Assembly: GCF_963677305.1 (NCBI RefSeq)
Contig: NZ_OY781925.1
Coordinates: 3,314,783-3,378,782, forward strand
Direction of reading: 5' to 3'
Length of the DNA: 64,000 nt
DNA from: an uncultured Holophaga sp.
GTDB taxonomy: Bacteria; Acidobacteriota; Holophagae; Holophagales; Holophagaceae
Positions 7,800 to 16,518 of this stretch are shown here, in pieces. Numbering within the stretch: position 1 is the stretch's first letter; each line of letters opens with the position of its first letter. A program made the translations under genes and the position numbers. The notes under the pieces are model-generated. The model made no database searches. It was not told where the DNA came from and saw only the letters and a program-made list of their open reading frames with translations.

Positions 7800-10700
7800 C
7801 TACTTTCTCAGCGGATTGCCGAGGGTCCAGCGCCGGCTGTAGGTGGTGGCGGAGCTGTAGGGGACTGCCGGCCCGGCCCCCCAGGAGGCCAGGAAGAGGT
7901 GCCGCTTCCGGTCCGCAGCCAGGAAGACCTGGGGCAGGTCCGAACTCAGGCCGGCATAGGCCGGGGATTGCCCGGCGATCGCCTCACGGATGGCCGCCAG
8001 GTCAGGAGCGACCCCCCCGGCCTCCTGGAGGGCGCAGCCCAGAAAGTCCAGGTTGCCGAAGCCCGACAGGGGCTTGAAAGCCCTCCTGAACTTCAGGATG
8101 CGGCCGTCGAAGGAGACCGTGGAGCCCTCCTCCTCCGCCAGGGGCGCCAGGGGAACCACCACATCCGCAGCATCCGAGAAAGCGGTCCCGAAGACATCCA
8201 TGGCCACTCTGAAGGGCACCCGGGCCAGCTCCTCAACGCAGGAGAGCCCTTCGGGGTCCACCCCCACCAGCACCACGGCCTTCAGGGAGCCCGCAGCCAA
8301 GGCAGCCTTGGCCTTGGCCAGGTCAGCACTGGAGGTGAGGCCCCCGCCATAGACGATGTCCTGGAAGCCCTGGCCATTGGCCTCGTTGCGGACCATGAGG
8401 AGCCCGGCGCCTGAGAGCAGGGCCAGGTCCGAAGCCCACTTCAGCTCGGCACCGTCGCTGCCGGAAAGAGCATCGCGGTTCACGATGACCGCAGGGCGCT
8501 CAGCTGCGCCGAGGAGGGCGGCCGCCTTCCGGACGGCGGGACTGGCCTCGGGGAAGACAAAGCCCCGGAGCGAGGCGGCATTGCTGGCCTGGGCCACGCT
8601 CCAGGCCTTCTGGAGCCCCTCTTCCTGGAGCACCCCGGCCAGGGCCGCCAGGACCCCGGCCTCCTCCCCTGCAGCGCAGGGAAGGTGGCAGGTGACCAGC
8701 GGCTGCCAGGCAGGGTCCAGGGGACCAATGTGGATCAACCGGGCTCCTCCCGCGATGGCCCGCCGGACCTTGAACCCGAAGACGGGGTTGTATTTCATCG
8801 CCGCCCCCCCCACGGTCACCACCAGGTCCGCCTTCGCCACCTCGTCCTGGCGCAGGGTCATGGGGACGGACTCCGGCAGGGCGGGGCGGGCCAGGTCCTC
8901 TGCCGCAAAGAGGTTCCGGGTCCCCACCTGACGGGCCAGCGAAGCCAGGAGGTAGGCGGACTCGTTGGAGATCCGCGGGGAGGCCAGGAAGAGGATCTCC
9001 TCCCCCTTCAATCCACGGAGTCCTCCGACCAGAGCCGCGGCGGCCCCATGGAGGCTCACCTTGGCCTTGCCCTCCACCGTGGGATGCGCAATCCGCTCCG
9101 GGGCGCCCAGGTAGTAGGTGCCGAAGCGGCCCTTGGCGCAGAGCTCGCCTTCAGTGAAGGGATCCTGGGGCTTGGCAGTGACGAAGAAGGACTCCCGACC
9201 GGAGTGGTTGATGTCCAGCTCGCAGCCCACGCCGCAGAATGAGCAGACCGAGCGGTAGGGCGCCGTGCGGAAGGGGCCGGGCTTCTCCAAGGTGGCCTTG
9301 AAGGTGATGGCCCCCGTGGGGCAGACCTCGATGCAGTTCCCGCAGCCGATGCATGTGGTGTCCTTCAGGGCCTTGTTGAGGGCCGGCTTGACCACCGTGT
9401 CGTAGCCCCGGTCGATGAAGCCGAGGGCGCTCACGCCGATGAGGTCGCCGCAGTACCGCACGCAGCGTCCGCAGAGGATGCACTTGTTGGCGTCCAGGAG
9501 GATGAAGGGGTGACGGTCATCCACCTTGTGCTTCTTGACCCGCCCCTTGAAGTGCTCCTGCTGGACATCACAGTCGCCCGCGTAGGTCTTGAGGTCGCAG
9601 TCGTAGACACTGCTGCACCCGCAGGAGAGGCAGCGGCCGGTCTCGTGCTTCACCTGCTCCGGGGTCACCCCCAGATCCACCTCCTCCCAGCTCTGGGCCC
9701 GGGCATGGTGGTCCAGCTTGGGCATCTCGACCCGCTTGGCGGGCTCGATACCCAGAAAGAAGTCGGACTTGGGGACCTCCAGGGCCGCCCGACGGCTCAG
9801 GAAGCCGCTCTGGAGCCCCTCGACCCGACCGGTCCTGAACCACTTGTCGATCACCTTGGCAGCTCGACCGCCCGCAGCGATGGCATCAATGGCCGCCGCC
9901 GGGCCGGACATGGCGTCGCCACCGGCGAAGACCCCCTCCACACTGGTGAGCAGAGTCTCAGGATCGGCTTCGATGCTGTTCCACTTCGTCACCTTGAGCT
10001 CGCCCAAGGTCTCGTTCCTGAGTCCGGAGAGATCCTGACCCTGGCCGATGGCGGAGACCACCCAGTCGGCCCTGAAGAGGAACTCGCTGCCCTTGACCTT
10101 CTCCGGACGACGGCGCCCGGAGGCATCGGGCTCCCCCAGCTCCATCAGGTAGCACTCCAGCCCCAGGAGCTTCCCGTCCTCCACAGCCACCGCACTGGGG
10201 GCGGTGAGATAGGCGAACTCGATGCCCTCCTCCAGGGCATCCTCCACCTCGATGTCATCGGCGGGCATCTCGGCGCGGGTGCGGCGGTAGAGGACAGTCA
10301 CCTTCTCCGCCCCGCTGCGCAGCGCGGTGCGGGCCGCATCAATGGCGGTGTTGCCGCCGCCCACGATGGCCACACGCCCCGAGAGGGCGGGCGGCCCATC
10401 CCGCTTGACCTGCTCCAGGAAGACGATACCCGGGAGGATGTTGGGGTGGTCCTCGCCCTCCAGGCCCATGCCCTTGGCCACCCAGGAGCCCATGGCAAGA
10501 TAGATGGCGTCGAAACCTTCGGCCTTGAGAGTGTCCAGGCTGAAGTCCTGGCCGAGCTTCACGCCGGTGCGGACCTGGATGCCGCCCGCCAGAAGCTGAG
10601 CCACCTCCTTGTCCAGCACCGCCTGGGGCAGACGGTATTCGGGAATGCCATAGCGCAGCATGCCCCCCAGCTTGGGCTGCTTGTCCAGGATCGTGACCTC

Positions 10701-11345
10701 GTAGCCCTGCTGGCGGAGGTAGTAGCCGCAGGTGAGCCCCGAGGGACCTCCACCCACGATGGCCACCCGCTTGCCGTTACCGGGCACGATCTCAGGTGTG
10801 CCCAGGCGGTCGTATTCCAGATCGGCCACGTACCGCTTCATGAAGTTGATGGCTCCGGGGGAGTCCACATCCTGGCGGCGGCAGTTGGCCTCGCAGTAGC
10901 GGACGCAGACCCGGCCGCAGGCCAGGGGCAGGGGATTGGTCTCGCGGATGAGGTCCAGGGCCTCCTTGTACATCCCGGCATGGGCGAAGGCCAGGTAGCC
11001 CTGGACATCCACATGGGCAGGGCACTTGACGAAGCAGGGACCGCGGCAGTCGGCGTAATGGTTGGAGAGCAGCATCTCGAGGGCAGACTTGCGGGCCTTG
11101 AAGGCGGGTTCGCTCTCGGTCCACACATCCATGCCCTCGGCCACGGGGGTAGTGCAGGACATGAGGTTGCGGCCCATGTTCCGGACCTCCACGACACAGA
11201 CCAGGCAGGAGCCATAGGGCGGGAGGCGGGGGTCGTAGCAGAGGGTGGGGATGTCCACCCCGTTGTCGCGGGCGGCCTGGAGGATGGTCCTGGAGTTGTC
11301 GGCAACGACCTCTTTGCCGTTGAGCTTGAAGGTGACACTGGCCAT
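7800..11345 (-). CDS. NuoG/GltD-fusion subunit of a probable electron-bifurcating transhydrogenase
   Basis: This 1181-aa multidomain flavin/FeS protein has, in order: an N-terminal [2Fe-2S] domain (LCYDPRLPPYGSCLVCVVEV); a GltD-type Fer4_20 domain with many cysteines (about 90-180); an FAD-binding site VAIVGGGPSGL (about 200); and an NADPH-type site VAIVGGGNTAIDAA followed by YRRTRAEMPA (about 335-365). Next come CILCGRCVRYC and CIGCGNCIEVC ferredoxin clusters (about 620-690), a CSFCGVGCELD...LCAKGR molybdopterin-type Fe4S4 motif (about 710), and a reduced C-terminal molybdopterin-oxidoreductase-like domain similar to NuoG. The start ATG at 11345 is 11 nt after the NuoF-like stop. With its partners it resembles the Stn-type transhydrogenase of acetogens, linking NAD(H), NADP(H) and ferredoxin (inference). 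Formate dehydrogenase is less likely because the C-terminal domain is short and degenerate. Confidence 0.8.
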   Translation of the reverse strand: MASVTFKLNGKEVVADNSRTILQAARDNGVDIPTLCYDPRLPPYGSCLVCVVEVRNMGRNLMSCTTPVAEGMDVWTESEPAFKARKSALEMLLSNHYADCRGPCFVKCPAHVDVQGYLAFAHAGMYKEALDLIRETNPLPLACGRVCVRYCEANCRRQDVDSPGAINFMKRYVADLEYDRLGTPEIVPGNGKRVAIVGGGPSGLTCGYYLRQQGYEVTILDKQPKLGGMLRYGIPEYRLPQAVLDKEVAQLLAGGIQVRTGVKLGQDFSLDTLKAEGFDAIYLAMGSWVAKGMGLEGEDHPNILPGIVFLEQVKRDGPPALSGRVAIVGGGNTAIDAARTALRSGAEKVTVLYRRTRAEMPADDIEVEDALEEGIEFAYLTAPSAVAVEDGKLLGLECYLMELGEPDASGRRRPEKVKGSEFLFRADWVVSAIGQGQDLSGLRNETLGELKVTKWNSIEADPETLLTSVEGVFAGGDAMSGPAAAIDAIAAGGRAAKVIDKWFRTGRVEGLQSGFLSRRAALEVPKSDFFLGIEPAKRVEMPKLDHHARAQSWEEVDLGVTPEQVKHETGRCLSCGCSSVYDCDLKTYAGDCDVQQEHFKGRVKKHKVDDRHPFILLDANKCILCGRCVRYCGDLIGVSALGFIDRGYDTVVKPALNKALKDTTCIGCGNCIEVCPTGAITFKATLEKPGPFRTAPYRSVCSFCGVGCELDINHSGRESFFVTAKPQDPFTEGELCAKGRFGTYYLGAPERIAHPTVEGKAKVSLHGAAAALVGGLRGLKGEEILFLASPRISNESAYLLASLARQVGTRNLFAAEDLARPALPESVPMTLRQDEVAKADLVVTVGGAAMKYNPVFGFKVRRAIAGGARLIHIGPLDPAWQPLVTCHLPCAAGEEAGVLAALAGVLQEEGLQKAWSVAQASNAASLRGFVFPEASPAVRKAAALLGAAERPAVIVNRDALSGSDGAELKWASDLALLSGAGLLMVRNEANGQGFQDIVYGGGLTSSADLAKAKAALAAGSLKAVVLVGVDPEGLSCVEELARVPFRVAMDVFGTAFSDAADVVVPLAPLAEEEGSTVSFDGRILKFRRAFKPLSGFGNLDFLGCALQEAGGVAPDLAAIREAIAGQSPAYAGLSSDLPQVFLAADRKRHLFLASWGAGPAVPYSSATTYSRRWTLGNPLRK

Positions 11346-11356
11346 GGGTTCGGTCC

Positions 11357-13129
11357 TCACACTTTCCGGATCGCGCCGAAGTTGCATACGGTGTAACACT
11401 TGCCGCACTTGACGCATTGGGCGTCATCAATGACATGGACCTTCCTGGCCTCACCGCTGATGCACTTGGCCGGGCACTGGCGGGCGCAGAGGGTGCAGCC
11501 CACGCACTTGGCGCTGTCCACCTCAAACTTCACCAGGGCCCCACAGGAGTGAGCGGGGCAGCGGTGCTCCCGGATGTGGGCCTCGTATTCGTCCCTGAAG
11601 TAGCGCAGGGTGGTGAGCACGGGATTGGGGGCCGTCTGGCCCAGGCCACACTGGGAGGAGCCCTTGATGAAGGCGCCGAGCTCCTCGAGCTGGGCGAGGT
11701 GCTCCTCCCTGCCCCGCCCCGCCACGATCTCCTCCAGGATCTCGAGCATGCGCAGGGTGCCGATGCGGCAGGAGGTGCACTTGCCGCAGGATTCCATCTG
11801 GGTGAAGTGGAGGAAGAAGCGGGCCATCTCCACCATGCAGGTGGTCTCATCCATGACCACCATGCCGCCGGAACCCATGATGGCTCCGGTCTTGGTGATG
11901 GAGTCATAGTCGATGACGGTGTCGGCCAGGGCGGCCGGGATGCAGCCGCCGGAGGGACCGCCCATCTGGACGGCCTTGAAGGCGCGGTCCTCCTTGATGC
12001 CACCGCAGACATCGAAGACGACATCCCTGATGGTGAGCCCCATGGGGACCTCCACCAATCCCGTGCGCCGGGCCTTCCCGGCGATGGCGAAGACCTTGGT
12101 GCCCTTGCTCTTCTCCGTACCCAGGGCCGCATAGGCTGCCGAGCCCTTCAACAGGATCCAGGGGACATTGGCGAAGGTCTCGACATTGTTGATATTGGTG
12201 GGCTTACCCCAGAGCCCCTTGATGGCAGGATAGGGCGGGCGGGGACGGGGGGTGCCACGTTTGCCTTCGATGGAGGCCATGAGGGCGGTCTCCTCGCCGC
12301 ATACGAAGGCACCGGCGCCCTCCTTCACCTTCACCTCGAAGTTGAAGGAGGAGCCGAAGATGTTGCGCCCCAGATAGCCCTTGGCTTTGAGCTTCTCGAT
12401 GGACTCCCGCAATCGCCTCACCGCCAGGGGGTACTCGGCCCGGCAATAGATGTAGGCGTGCTCGGCCCCGATGGCATAGCCCGCGATCATCATCCCCTCG
12501 ATGACGGAGTGGGGATCCCCCTCCAGCACCGAGCGGTCCATGAAGGCGCCGGGATCACCCTCGTCCGCATTGCAGATCATGTACTTGGTATCGCTGAGGG
12601 AGGCCGCGGCGAACTTCCACTTCTGCCCGGTGGAGAAACCGCCGCCGCCACGGCCGCGAAGCCCGGAGTCGATCACGGTCTGGATGACCTCAGCAGGACT
12701 CATCTCATCCAGGACCTTCCGGATGGCCGCATAGCCTTCCCGTGCCTCATAGGCCTCAATGGAGTCGGGATCCATGAAGCCGCAGTTGCGCAGCACGATC
12801 TTGACCTGGCGCTCCAGGTAGGGGCGTTCCTCCCCCTGGCCATCCCCCCGGAGAGCGACGTACTCGGGCAGTGGCTCCCCCCGGAGCACATGACTCTCAA
12901 AGACCTCACGAGCCCTCTCAGCGGTCATGTCGCCGTAGAGGGTGCGTTCGGCTCCGTCCCACAGCTCCACTAAGGGCTCCCGGTAGCACATGCCGACGCA
13001 TCCAGTGGAGCCCAGCTCCACCTTTTCCGGGTGGGTTTCCACCAGCTCCCGGAGGGCAGCCATCACCTTGTTCGCTCCGGCAGACACCCCACAGGTGCCC
13101 ATGCCCACCACAAGTCTCTTCCTCGCCAT
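11357..13129 (-). CDS. NuoF/HydB-like NADH- and FMN-binding subunit
   Basis: This 590-aa protein has an N-terminal thioredoxin-like [2Fe-2S] region (GTCGVSAG, then TGCVGMC). The NADH/FMN-binding module follows (LRGRGGGGFSTGQKW at about 165; GDPGAFMDRSVLEGDP at about 205), then an SLBB region, then the N3-type [4Fe-4S] motif ESCGKCTSCR with its distant fourth cysteine. Two C-terminal 4Fe-4S clusters end the protein (CVGCTLCARQC and CVKCGKCYTVC). This is the HydB architecture of bifurcating hydrogenases and transhydrogenases. It sits 4 nt after the NuoE-like gene and 11 nt before the NuoG/GltD fusion, clearly one operon. It would be the NAD(H)-reacting, flavin-bearing subunit. Confidence 0.92.
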   Translation of the reverse strand: MARKRLVVGMGTCGVSAGANKVMAALRELVETHPEKVELGSTGCVGMCYREPLVELWDGAERTLYGDMTAERAREVFESHVLRGEPLPEYVALRGDGQGEERPYLERQVKIVLRNCGFMDPDSIEAYEAREGYAAIRKVLDEMSPAEVIQTVIDSGLRGRGGGGFSTGQKWKFAAASLSDTKYMICNADEGDPGAFMDRSVLEGDPHSVIEGMMIAGYAIGAEHAYIYCRAEYPLAVRRLRESIEKLKAKGYLGRNIFGSSFNFEVKVKEGAGAFVCGEETALMASIEGKRGTPRPRPPYPAIKGLWGKPTNINNVETFANVPWILLKGSAAYAALGTEKSKGTKVFAIAGKARRTGLVEVPMGLTIRDVVFDVCGGIKEDRAFKAVQMGGPSGGCIPAALADTVIDYDSITKTGAIMGSGGMVVMDETTCMVEMARFFLHFTQMESCGKCTSCRIGTLRMLEILEEIVAGRGREEHLAQLEELGAFIKGSSQCGLGQTAPNPVLTTLRYFRDEYEAHIREHRCPAHSCGALVKFEVDSAKCVGCTLCARQCPAKCISGEARKVHVIDDAQCVKCGKCYTVCNFGAIRKV

Positions 13130-13133
13130 AACC

Positions 13134-13607
13134 TCAGCCCTTCTTCTTGAAATCGTTGAGGATGGATCTCACCTTCTGAGGCGTAAGGCCACCGAAGGTC
13201 TCGTCATTGATCATGATCACGGGCGCCAGAGAGCAGCACCCCAGGCAGGCCACCGGACTGATGGTGAAAAGCCCGTCGGCCGTGGTATCCCCCGTCTCGA
13301 TCTGGAGGGCGTCATAGAGGACATCCAGCAGCGTGTTGGCACCATTCACATGACAGGCGGTGCCATCGCAGACCTTGATGAGATACCGGCCTGGGGGCTG
13401 GAGCCGGAACTGTTTGTAGAAGGTGATGACACTGAAGATGTCACTTTCCGCCGCCCCCGTGATGGCGCATATCTCATGGATGGCATCCTCGGGCACATAG
13501 CCCCGTTTCTCCTGCACCACCTGGAGGAGGGGGATCACCTGACTGCCATCGCCCGCGCAGGCTGCCAGCTGCTCGGGATCGAAATAGGAGAGAGACGGTG
13601 TCTCCAT
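13134..13607 (-). CDS. NuoE/HydC-like [2Fe-2S] subunit
   Basis: This 157-aa thioredoxin-like ferredoxin has the [2Fe-2S] ligands C-x4-C ... C-x3-C, seen as CDGTAC (about residue 80) and CLGCC (about residue 120). The length matches NuoE/HydC. The start ATG at 13607 has GGAGG 8 nt upstream. It is the first gene of the three-gene operon and relays electrons between the NuoF-like flavin centre and the other clusters. No [FeFe]-hydrogenase catalytic subunit follows, so the complex is not a HydABC hydrogenase. Confidence 0.92.
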   Translation of the reverse strand: METPSLSYFDPEQLAACAGDGSQVIPLLQVVQEKRGYVPEDAIHEICAITGAAESDIFSVITFYKQFRLQPPGRYLIKVCDGTACHVNGANTLLDVLYDALQIETGDTTADGLFTISPVACLGCCSLAPVIMINDETFGGLTPQKVRSILNDFKKKG

Positions 13608-13854
13608 GATGGGGCCTCCGTGGTCATACCAAAAGTCGAATACAACAAATTCCTGGTGGAATATCGCTATTCCACACCTTCTGCCTGCCTGGGAGGGCTC
13701 CAGATTAGAGCAGGTGGGGGGAAGATCAAAAAAGATTTTTATCCTGAATACACATATTGATCTGATAATTAGATCAACAATTTGCTACATCTTTAAAATC
13801 AATATTTACTCCTTAAATCATACCATCCGATGAGCGAACACCTCCATAATCAGA
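13608..13854 (-). promoter_or_regulatory. AT-rich control region upstream of the transhydrogenase operon
   Basis: This gap holds no gene and is far more AT-rich than its surroundings (about 13720-13840). It contains two perfect inverted repeats. One is GTGGAATATCGCTATTCCAC at 13656-13675 (8-bp arms, 4-nt centre), the other is at 13757-13777 with arms TTGATCT/AGATCAA around 7 nt. Both lie upstream of the NuoE-like start and are candidate operators. I could not fix a single -35/-10 pair with confidence. Neither palindrome looks like a Rex site. Confidence 0.5.
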
Positions 13855-13878
13855 TGGCCCCGGGCAACCCCGGGGCCT
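13855..13878 (-). terminator. Hairpin terminator after the hemerythrin gene
   Basis: A perfect 9-bp GC stem, GGCCCCGGG (13856-13864) with CCCGGGGCC (13869-13877), encloses a 4-nt loop about 27 nt past the stop codon at 13904. It has no U-tract. It separates the hemerythrin gene from the downstream operon's control region. Confidence 0.55.
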
Positions 13879-13903
13879 CGCAGACACTCCTGCCGACTCC
13901 CTC

Positions 13904-14431
13904 TCAGAGCACGCGTTTAAAGAGAATCTCGTTCTCGATGTAGATGTGCTTGAGGAGTACATCGGCCAGCGACTCGAAGGTCCGGTAGAGGCGCCGCTGG
14001 AGCTCCTGGGCACTCGGGGGGGGATTGAAGCCCTCCGTCAGCTTGTGAATCCGAACCAGAAGCCCGGCCGCTGCATTGTGTTCATCCTCAAAGAGATCCA
14101 GGGGCTCGATGATCTCCTTGTCGACCTGGACCTCCCGGCCCTGTTCCCTGGCCAGGATGGCCGGAAAGAGCGTGGTCTCCTCCATCCTCAGGTGAGTGCG
14201 CATCTCCGTGCAGAAGAGCTCCACCTCATCGCGGATGGCCACAAGGTTGCTGAAGTTGTGCCCCTCGAAGAGGGCGGCCTCCTCCACCAGGTTCTCCAGC
14301 TCAGCCATGCCGCGCCGCGTCTCCCAGTGATAGTGGGCGATGATGTGACGCATGAGGTCCACCACCGGAGCCTCCATCCAGGCATCCATCTCCGCCCTCT
14401 CCCCTGCTTTCTGTTCACTGTCCATGGACAT
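13904..14431 (-). CDS. Hemerythrin-domain protein, iron-sulfur repair (RIC/YtfE) type
   Basis: This 175-aa protein is made almost entirely of a hemerythrin-like four-helix di-iron domain. Iron-ligand residues lie in MRHIIAHYHWETRR (about 25-35), MRTHLRMEETTLFP (about 80-90), DLFEDEHNAAAG (about 112-118) and LLKHIYIENEILF near the C-terminus. This spacing resembles RIC proteins (YtfE, ScdA, DnrN), which repair FeS clusters after nitrosative or oxidative damage. The N-terminal ScdA_N domain with its CxC pair is absent. I chose ATG at 14431 because GGGAG lies 6 nt upstream. It sits next to the FeS-rich transhydrogenase operon, though a functional link is only inferred. Confidence 0.8.
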   Translation of the reverse strand: MSMDSEQKAGERAEMDAWMEAPVVDLMRHIIAHYHWETRRGMAELENLVEEAALFEGHNFSNLVAIRDEVELFCTEMRTHLRMEETTLFPAILAREQGREVQVDKEIIEPLDLFEDEHNAAAGLLVRIHKLTEGFNPPPSAQELQRRLYRTFESLADVLLKHIYIENEILFKRVL

Positions 14432-14512
14432 GGATGCTCCCGCGTACTTCAGCCGTTTCAAGCCAGTTTCCCCAAGTTTATCCGAAACGGCGCACACCCC
14501 GGAGGGGGGGTG

Positions 14513-15985
14513 TCATTCCTCGGCGAAGGCACGGGCCCGATCGGCCGCCCCAGGGGAGAGGTGGGCAAAGCGCATGAGCCTGTCGTTGAACTCCGCGTGC
14601 AGCTCCCGATCCTCATCCAACACAAGCTCGATGCGCTCACGGTGCACGGTCCCGTCGGAGAGATGCCGCCAATAGAGGCAGTCCGCCAAAGAGCCCAGCC
14701 CCCTCTCCCGGGCCTCCCAGTAGACCTTCAGAAGGGCACGCCAGCCCACCATGCGGAGGGTGCCCTCGGACTGGATCGCGTCCTGGATCAGGGGACCCAC
14801 CCAGAGTTGGACCATCTCCACCGCCCGCTCCTCGCTGGAGGAAGCCAGGCTGAGGGTCAACTCCGCCAGGTCGAAGATCACCGTCTTGAGACCGAAGCCC
14901 ATGCCCTCCTCCTCGGCCAGGCGGCCATAGGCGATCATGTGGTCCATGGCCTGGTGGAAGAACTCCGGCAGCACGGCAATGGCTTCGATGAGGAGCCGGT
15001 AGTGATAGGAGAGATTCTGGAAGCGCCGCAGGTCCCGGGCCTCAATGGACTCCCGGAGCAGGGCATTGAAGACCATGAGGTGGAGTTCCACCACCCGACC
15101 CCGCCCCAGCACCGCAGCCAGCTCTGCTGTCTGGACCAGCTGGTCCGCCAGCTCGGCCAGGAGCTCGTGCTGCCGCTTGCTGGCGGCCTCCATGGTCCGC
15201 AGGATCTGGGCGAGGAGGTAGGCCTCGGGCCAGAGTCCTTCCTGGGCGATGAAGAGCTGCCCCTCCCTGGCCAGGCCCGGAACATAGTGGGGACGCACCC
15301 CCTTCCACAGCGGCGGAATCCGGGCCCCGGCCCCCACGAGCTCCATGAGGATGGTGTGGAGGGACTGGAGAGAGAGGAGCACCAACTGCCGATCGCCGCG
15401 GGTCATCCCCGTCAGGGCGATATTGGCCACCACATCTGTGATCTCGAAGAGATCGCCCGCGCTGGCCTGCACCCTTCTGCACTCCATCACCCCCTGGAGA
15501 CTGTGCACAGCCTTCCGGGTGAGCATGGGCATGAAGAAGGTGGGCCGGAGGAATTGACTGACTCCGAACAGGAAGGGCAGCAGCCCGGCCATGACCACCA
15601 GCACGAAGGCAAAGGCAAGGCTGAGGAGGGGACGGCTGGCCCTGGAGGTCGGAGGGATGATGCCCAGCGTCACGAAGAGCAGGTGCGTGACCAGGAGCAC
15701 GATGAGACTGACCACGATGATGGGATGAGTTACATAGAGCCGCACCAGCCTGGGGGAATACAGGTTCGAGCTCAACGGAATGATGAGGGCGATGCTCGTC
15801 ACCACCACGGTGGTGAACTGGTTCAGCATGCGGCTGGCCAGGGAGAGGCCGTTGGTCTGGAGTTCCCGGGTGGAACCCACCACCGGCAGCACGCCCCCGA
15901 GGAGGAGGACCACGACCACGCATCCTCCCAGGAGGATCAGGAAGCGGGTCTGCGTCCAGGCTGAGCCGATCCGGTGAGTGGCCAT
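14513..15985 (-). CDS. DUF2254-like integral membrane protein
   Basis: This 490-aa protein has about four transmembrane segments in its first 170 residues (around 13-35, 55-75, 88-108, 120-142). A long, helix-rich soluble C-terminal domain follows, with no catalytic motif that I recognise. The segment TTVVVTSIALIIPLSSNLYSPR resembles the conserved part of DUF2254 membrane proteins; that assignment is tentative. It stands alone between the hemerythrin gene and a receiver gene on the same strand. Function unknown. Confidence 0.6.
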   Translation of the reverse strand: MATHRIGSAWTQTRFLILLGGCVVVVLLLGGVLPVVGSTRELQTNGLSLASRMLNQFTTVVVTSIALIIPLSSNLYSPRLVRLYVTHPIIVVSLIVLLVTHLLFVTLGIIPPTSRASRPLLSLAFAFVLVVMAGLLPFLFGVSQFLRPTFFMPMLTRKAVHSLQGVMECRRVQASAGDLFEITDVVANIALTGMTRGDRQLVLLSLQSLHTILMELVGAGARIPPLWKGVRPHYVPGLAREGQLFIAQEGLWPEAYLLAQILRTMEAASKRQHELLAELADQLVQTAELAAVLGRGRVVELHLMVFNALLRESIEARDLRRFQNLSYHYRLLIEAIAVLPEFFHQAMDHMIAYGRLAEEEGMGFGLKTVIFDLAELTLSLASSSEERAVEMVQLWVGPLIQDAIQSEGTLRMVGWRALLKVYWEARERGLGSLADCLYWRHLSDGTVHRERIELVLDEDRELHAEFNDRLMRFAHLSPGAADRARAFAEE

Positions 15986-16040
15986 GCCCCTCTTTCGGCG
16001 GGCCGGGCCATGCGCTGAAGTCCCGGCCCGGGGGAAGGAC

Positions 16041-16397
16041 TCAGCTCAGCAAGCCTTGGAGGGCCAGATGGAAGTCGAGGAGGGTGAAGGGATGAGCCAG
16101 GAAGGCAGAGCGTTCCCCAGGCTGACGCCAAGCCTCCCAGGCGGTTACCCCCCCACCGTGGAAGAGGATCGGGAGGGTGCCCGCCAGCACCCTGCAGCGA
16201 TCAAAGGCAGGGTCGGCCGCCGACTCGAGATCCACCACCATGAGATCAGGCTGGAAGCCTGGAAGGATCAGCATGGCCTCGTCCAGTGTCTCCACTTCCC
16301 TGACCTCCATGCCATGGAGCTGGAAGAAGCGGCGGAACATCCGGCAGACATCCGGTCCGTCGACAAGCAGGGCTTTCCTGGGAAGAGTTCGTGTCAT
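16041..16397 (-). CDS. Receiver-like protein, degenerate
   Basis: This protein is about 118 aa. It has the alternating pattern of a response-regulator receiver domain: KALLVDGPDVCRMFRRFFQ in place of the acidic pair region, then LMVVDLES with the likely phospho-acceptor Asp near residue 55. The usual first acidic pair is reduced to a single Asp, and the conserved C-terminal Lys is not obvious, so phosphorylation may be lost. The start ATG at 16397 is poorly supported by a ribosome site. No output domain is present. Confidence 0.55.
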   Translation of the reverse strand: MTRTLPRKALLVDGPDVCRMFRRFFQLHGMEVREVETLDEAMLILPGFQPDLMVVDLESAADPAFDRCRVLAGTLPILFHGGGVTAWEAWRQPGERSAFLAHPFTLLDFHLALQGLLS

Positions 16398-16518
16398 GGG
16401 GCTGGGGCATACCAAAGGAGGACAAAGACCTGCGCACCCATCAAAGGTACGAGCCGGGGCCCCTGCGGGCACCCGGCCCGGCAGGGACTGGCAGATCAGC
16501 AGCAGTGAGCAGCAGAAC

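Noticed and set aside
7800..11345. Formate dehydrogenase alpha subunit
   Set aside because: The Fe4S4 molybdopterin motif is present, but the C-terminal domain is short and the protein carries a GltD-type NADPH module with NuoE/NuoF partners.
11346..11417. Longer N-terminus for the NuoG/GltD fusion
   Set aside because: It would overlap the NuoF-like coding end with an out-of-family sequence; ATG 11345 starts exactly at the [2Fe-2S] domain.
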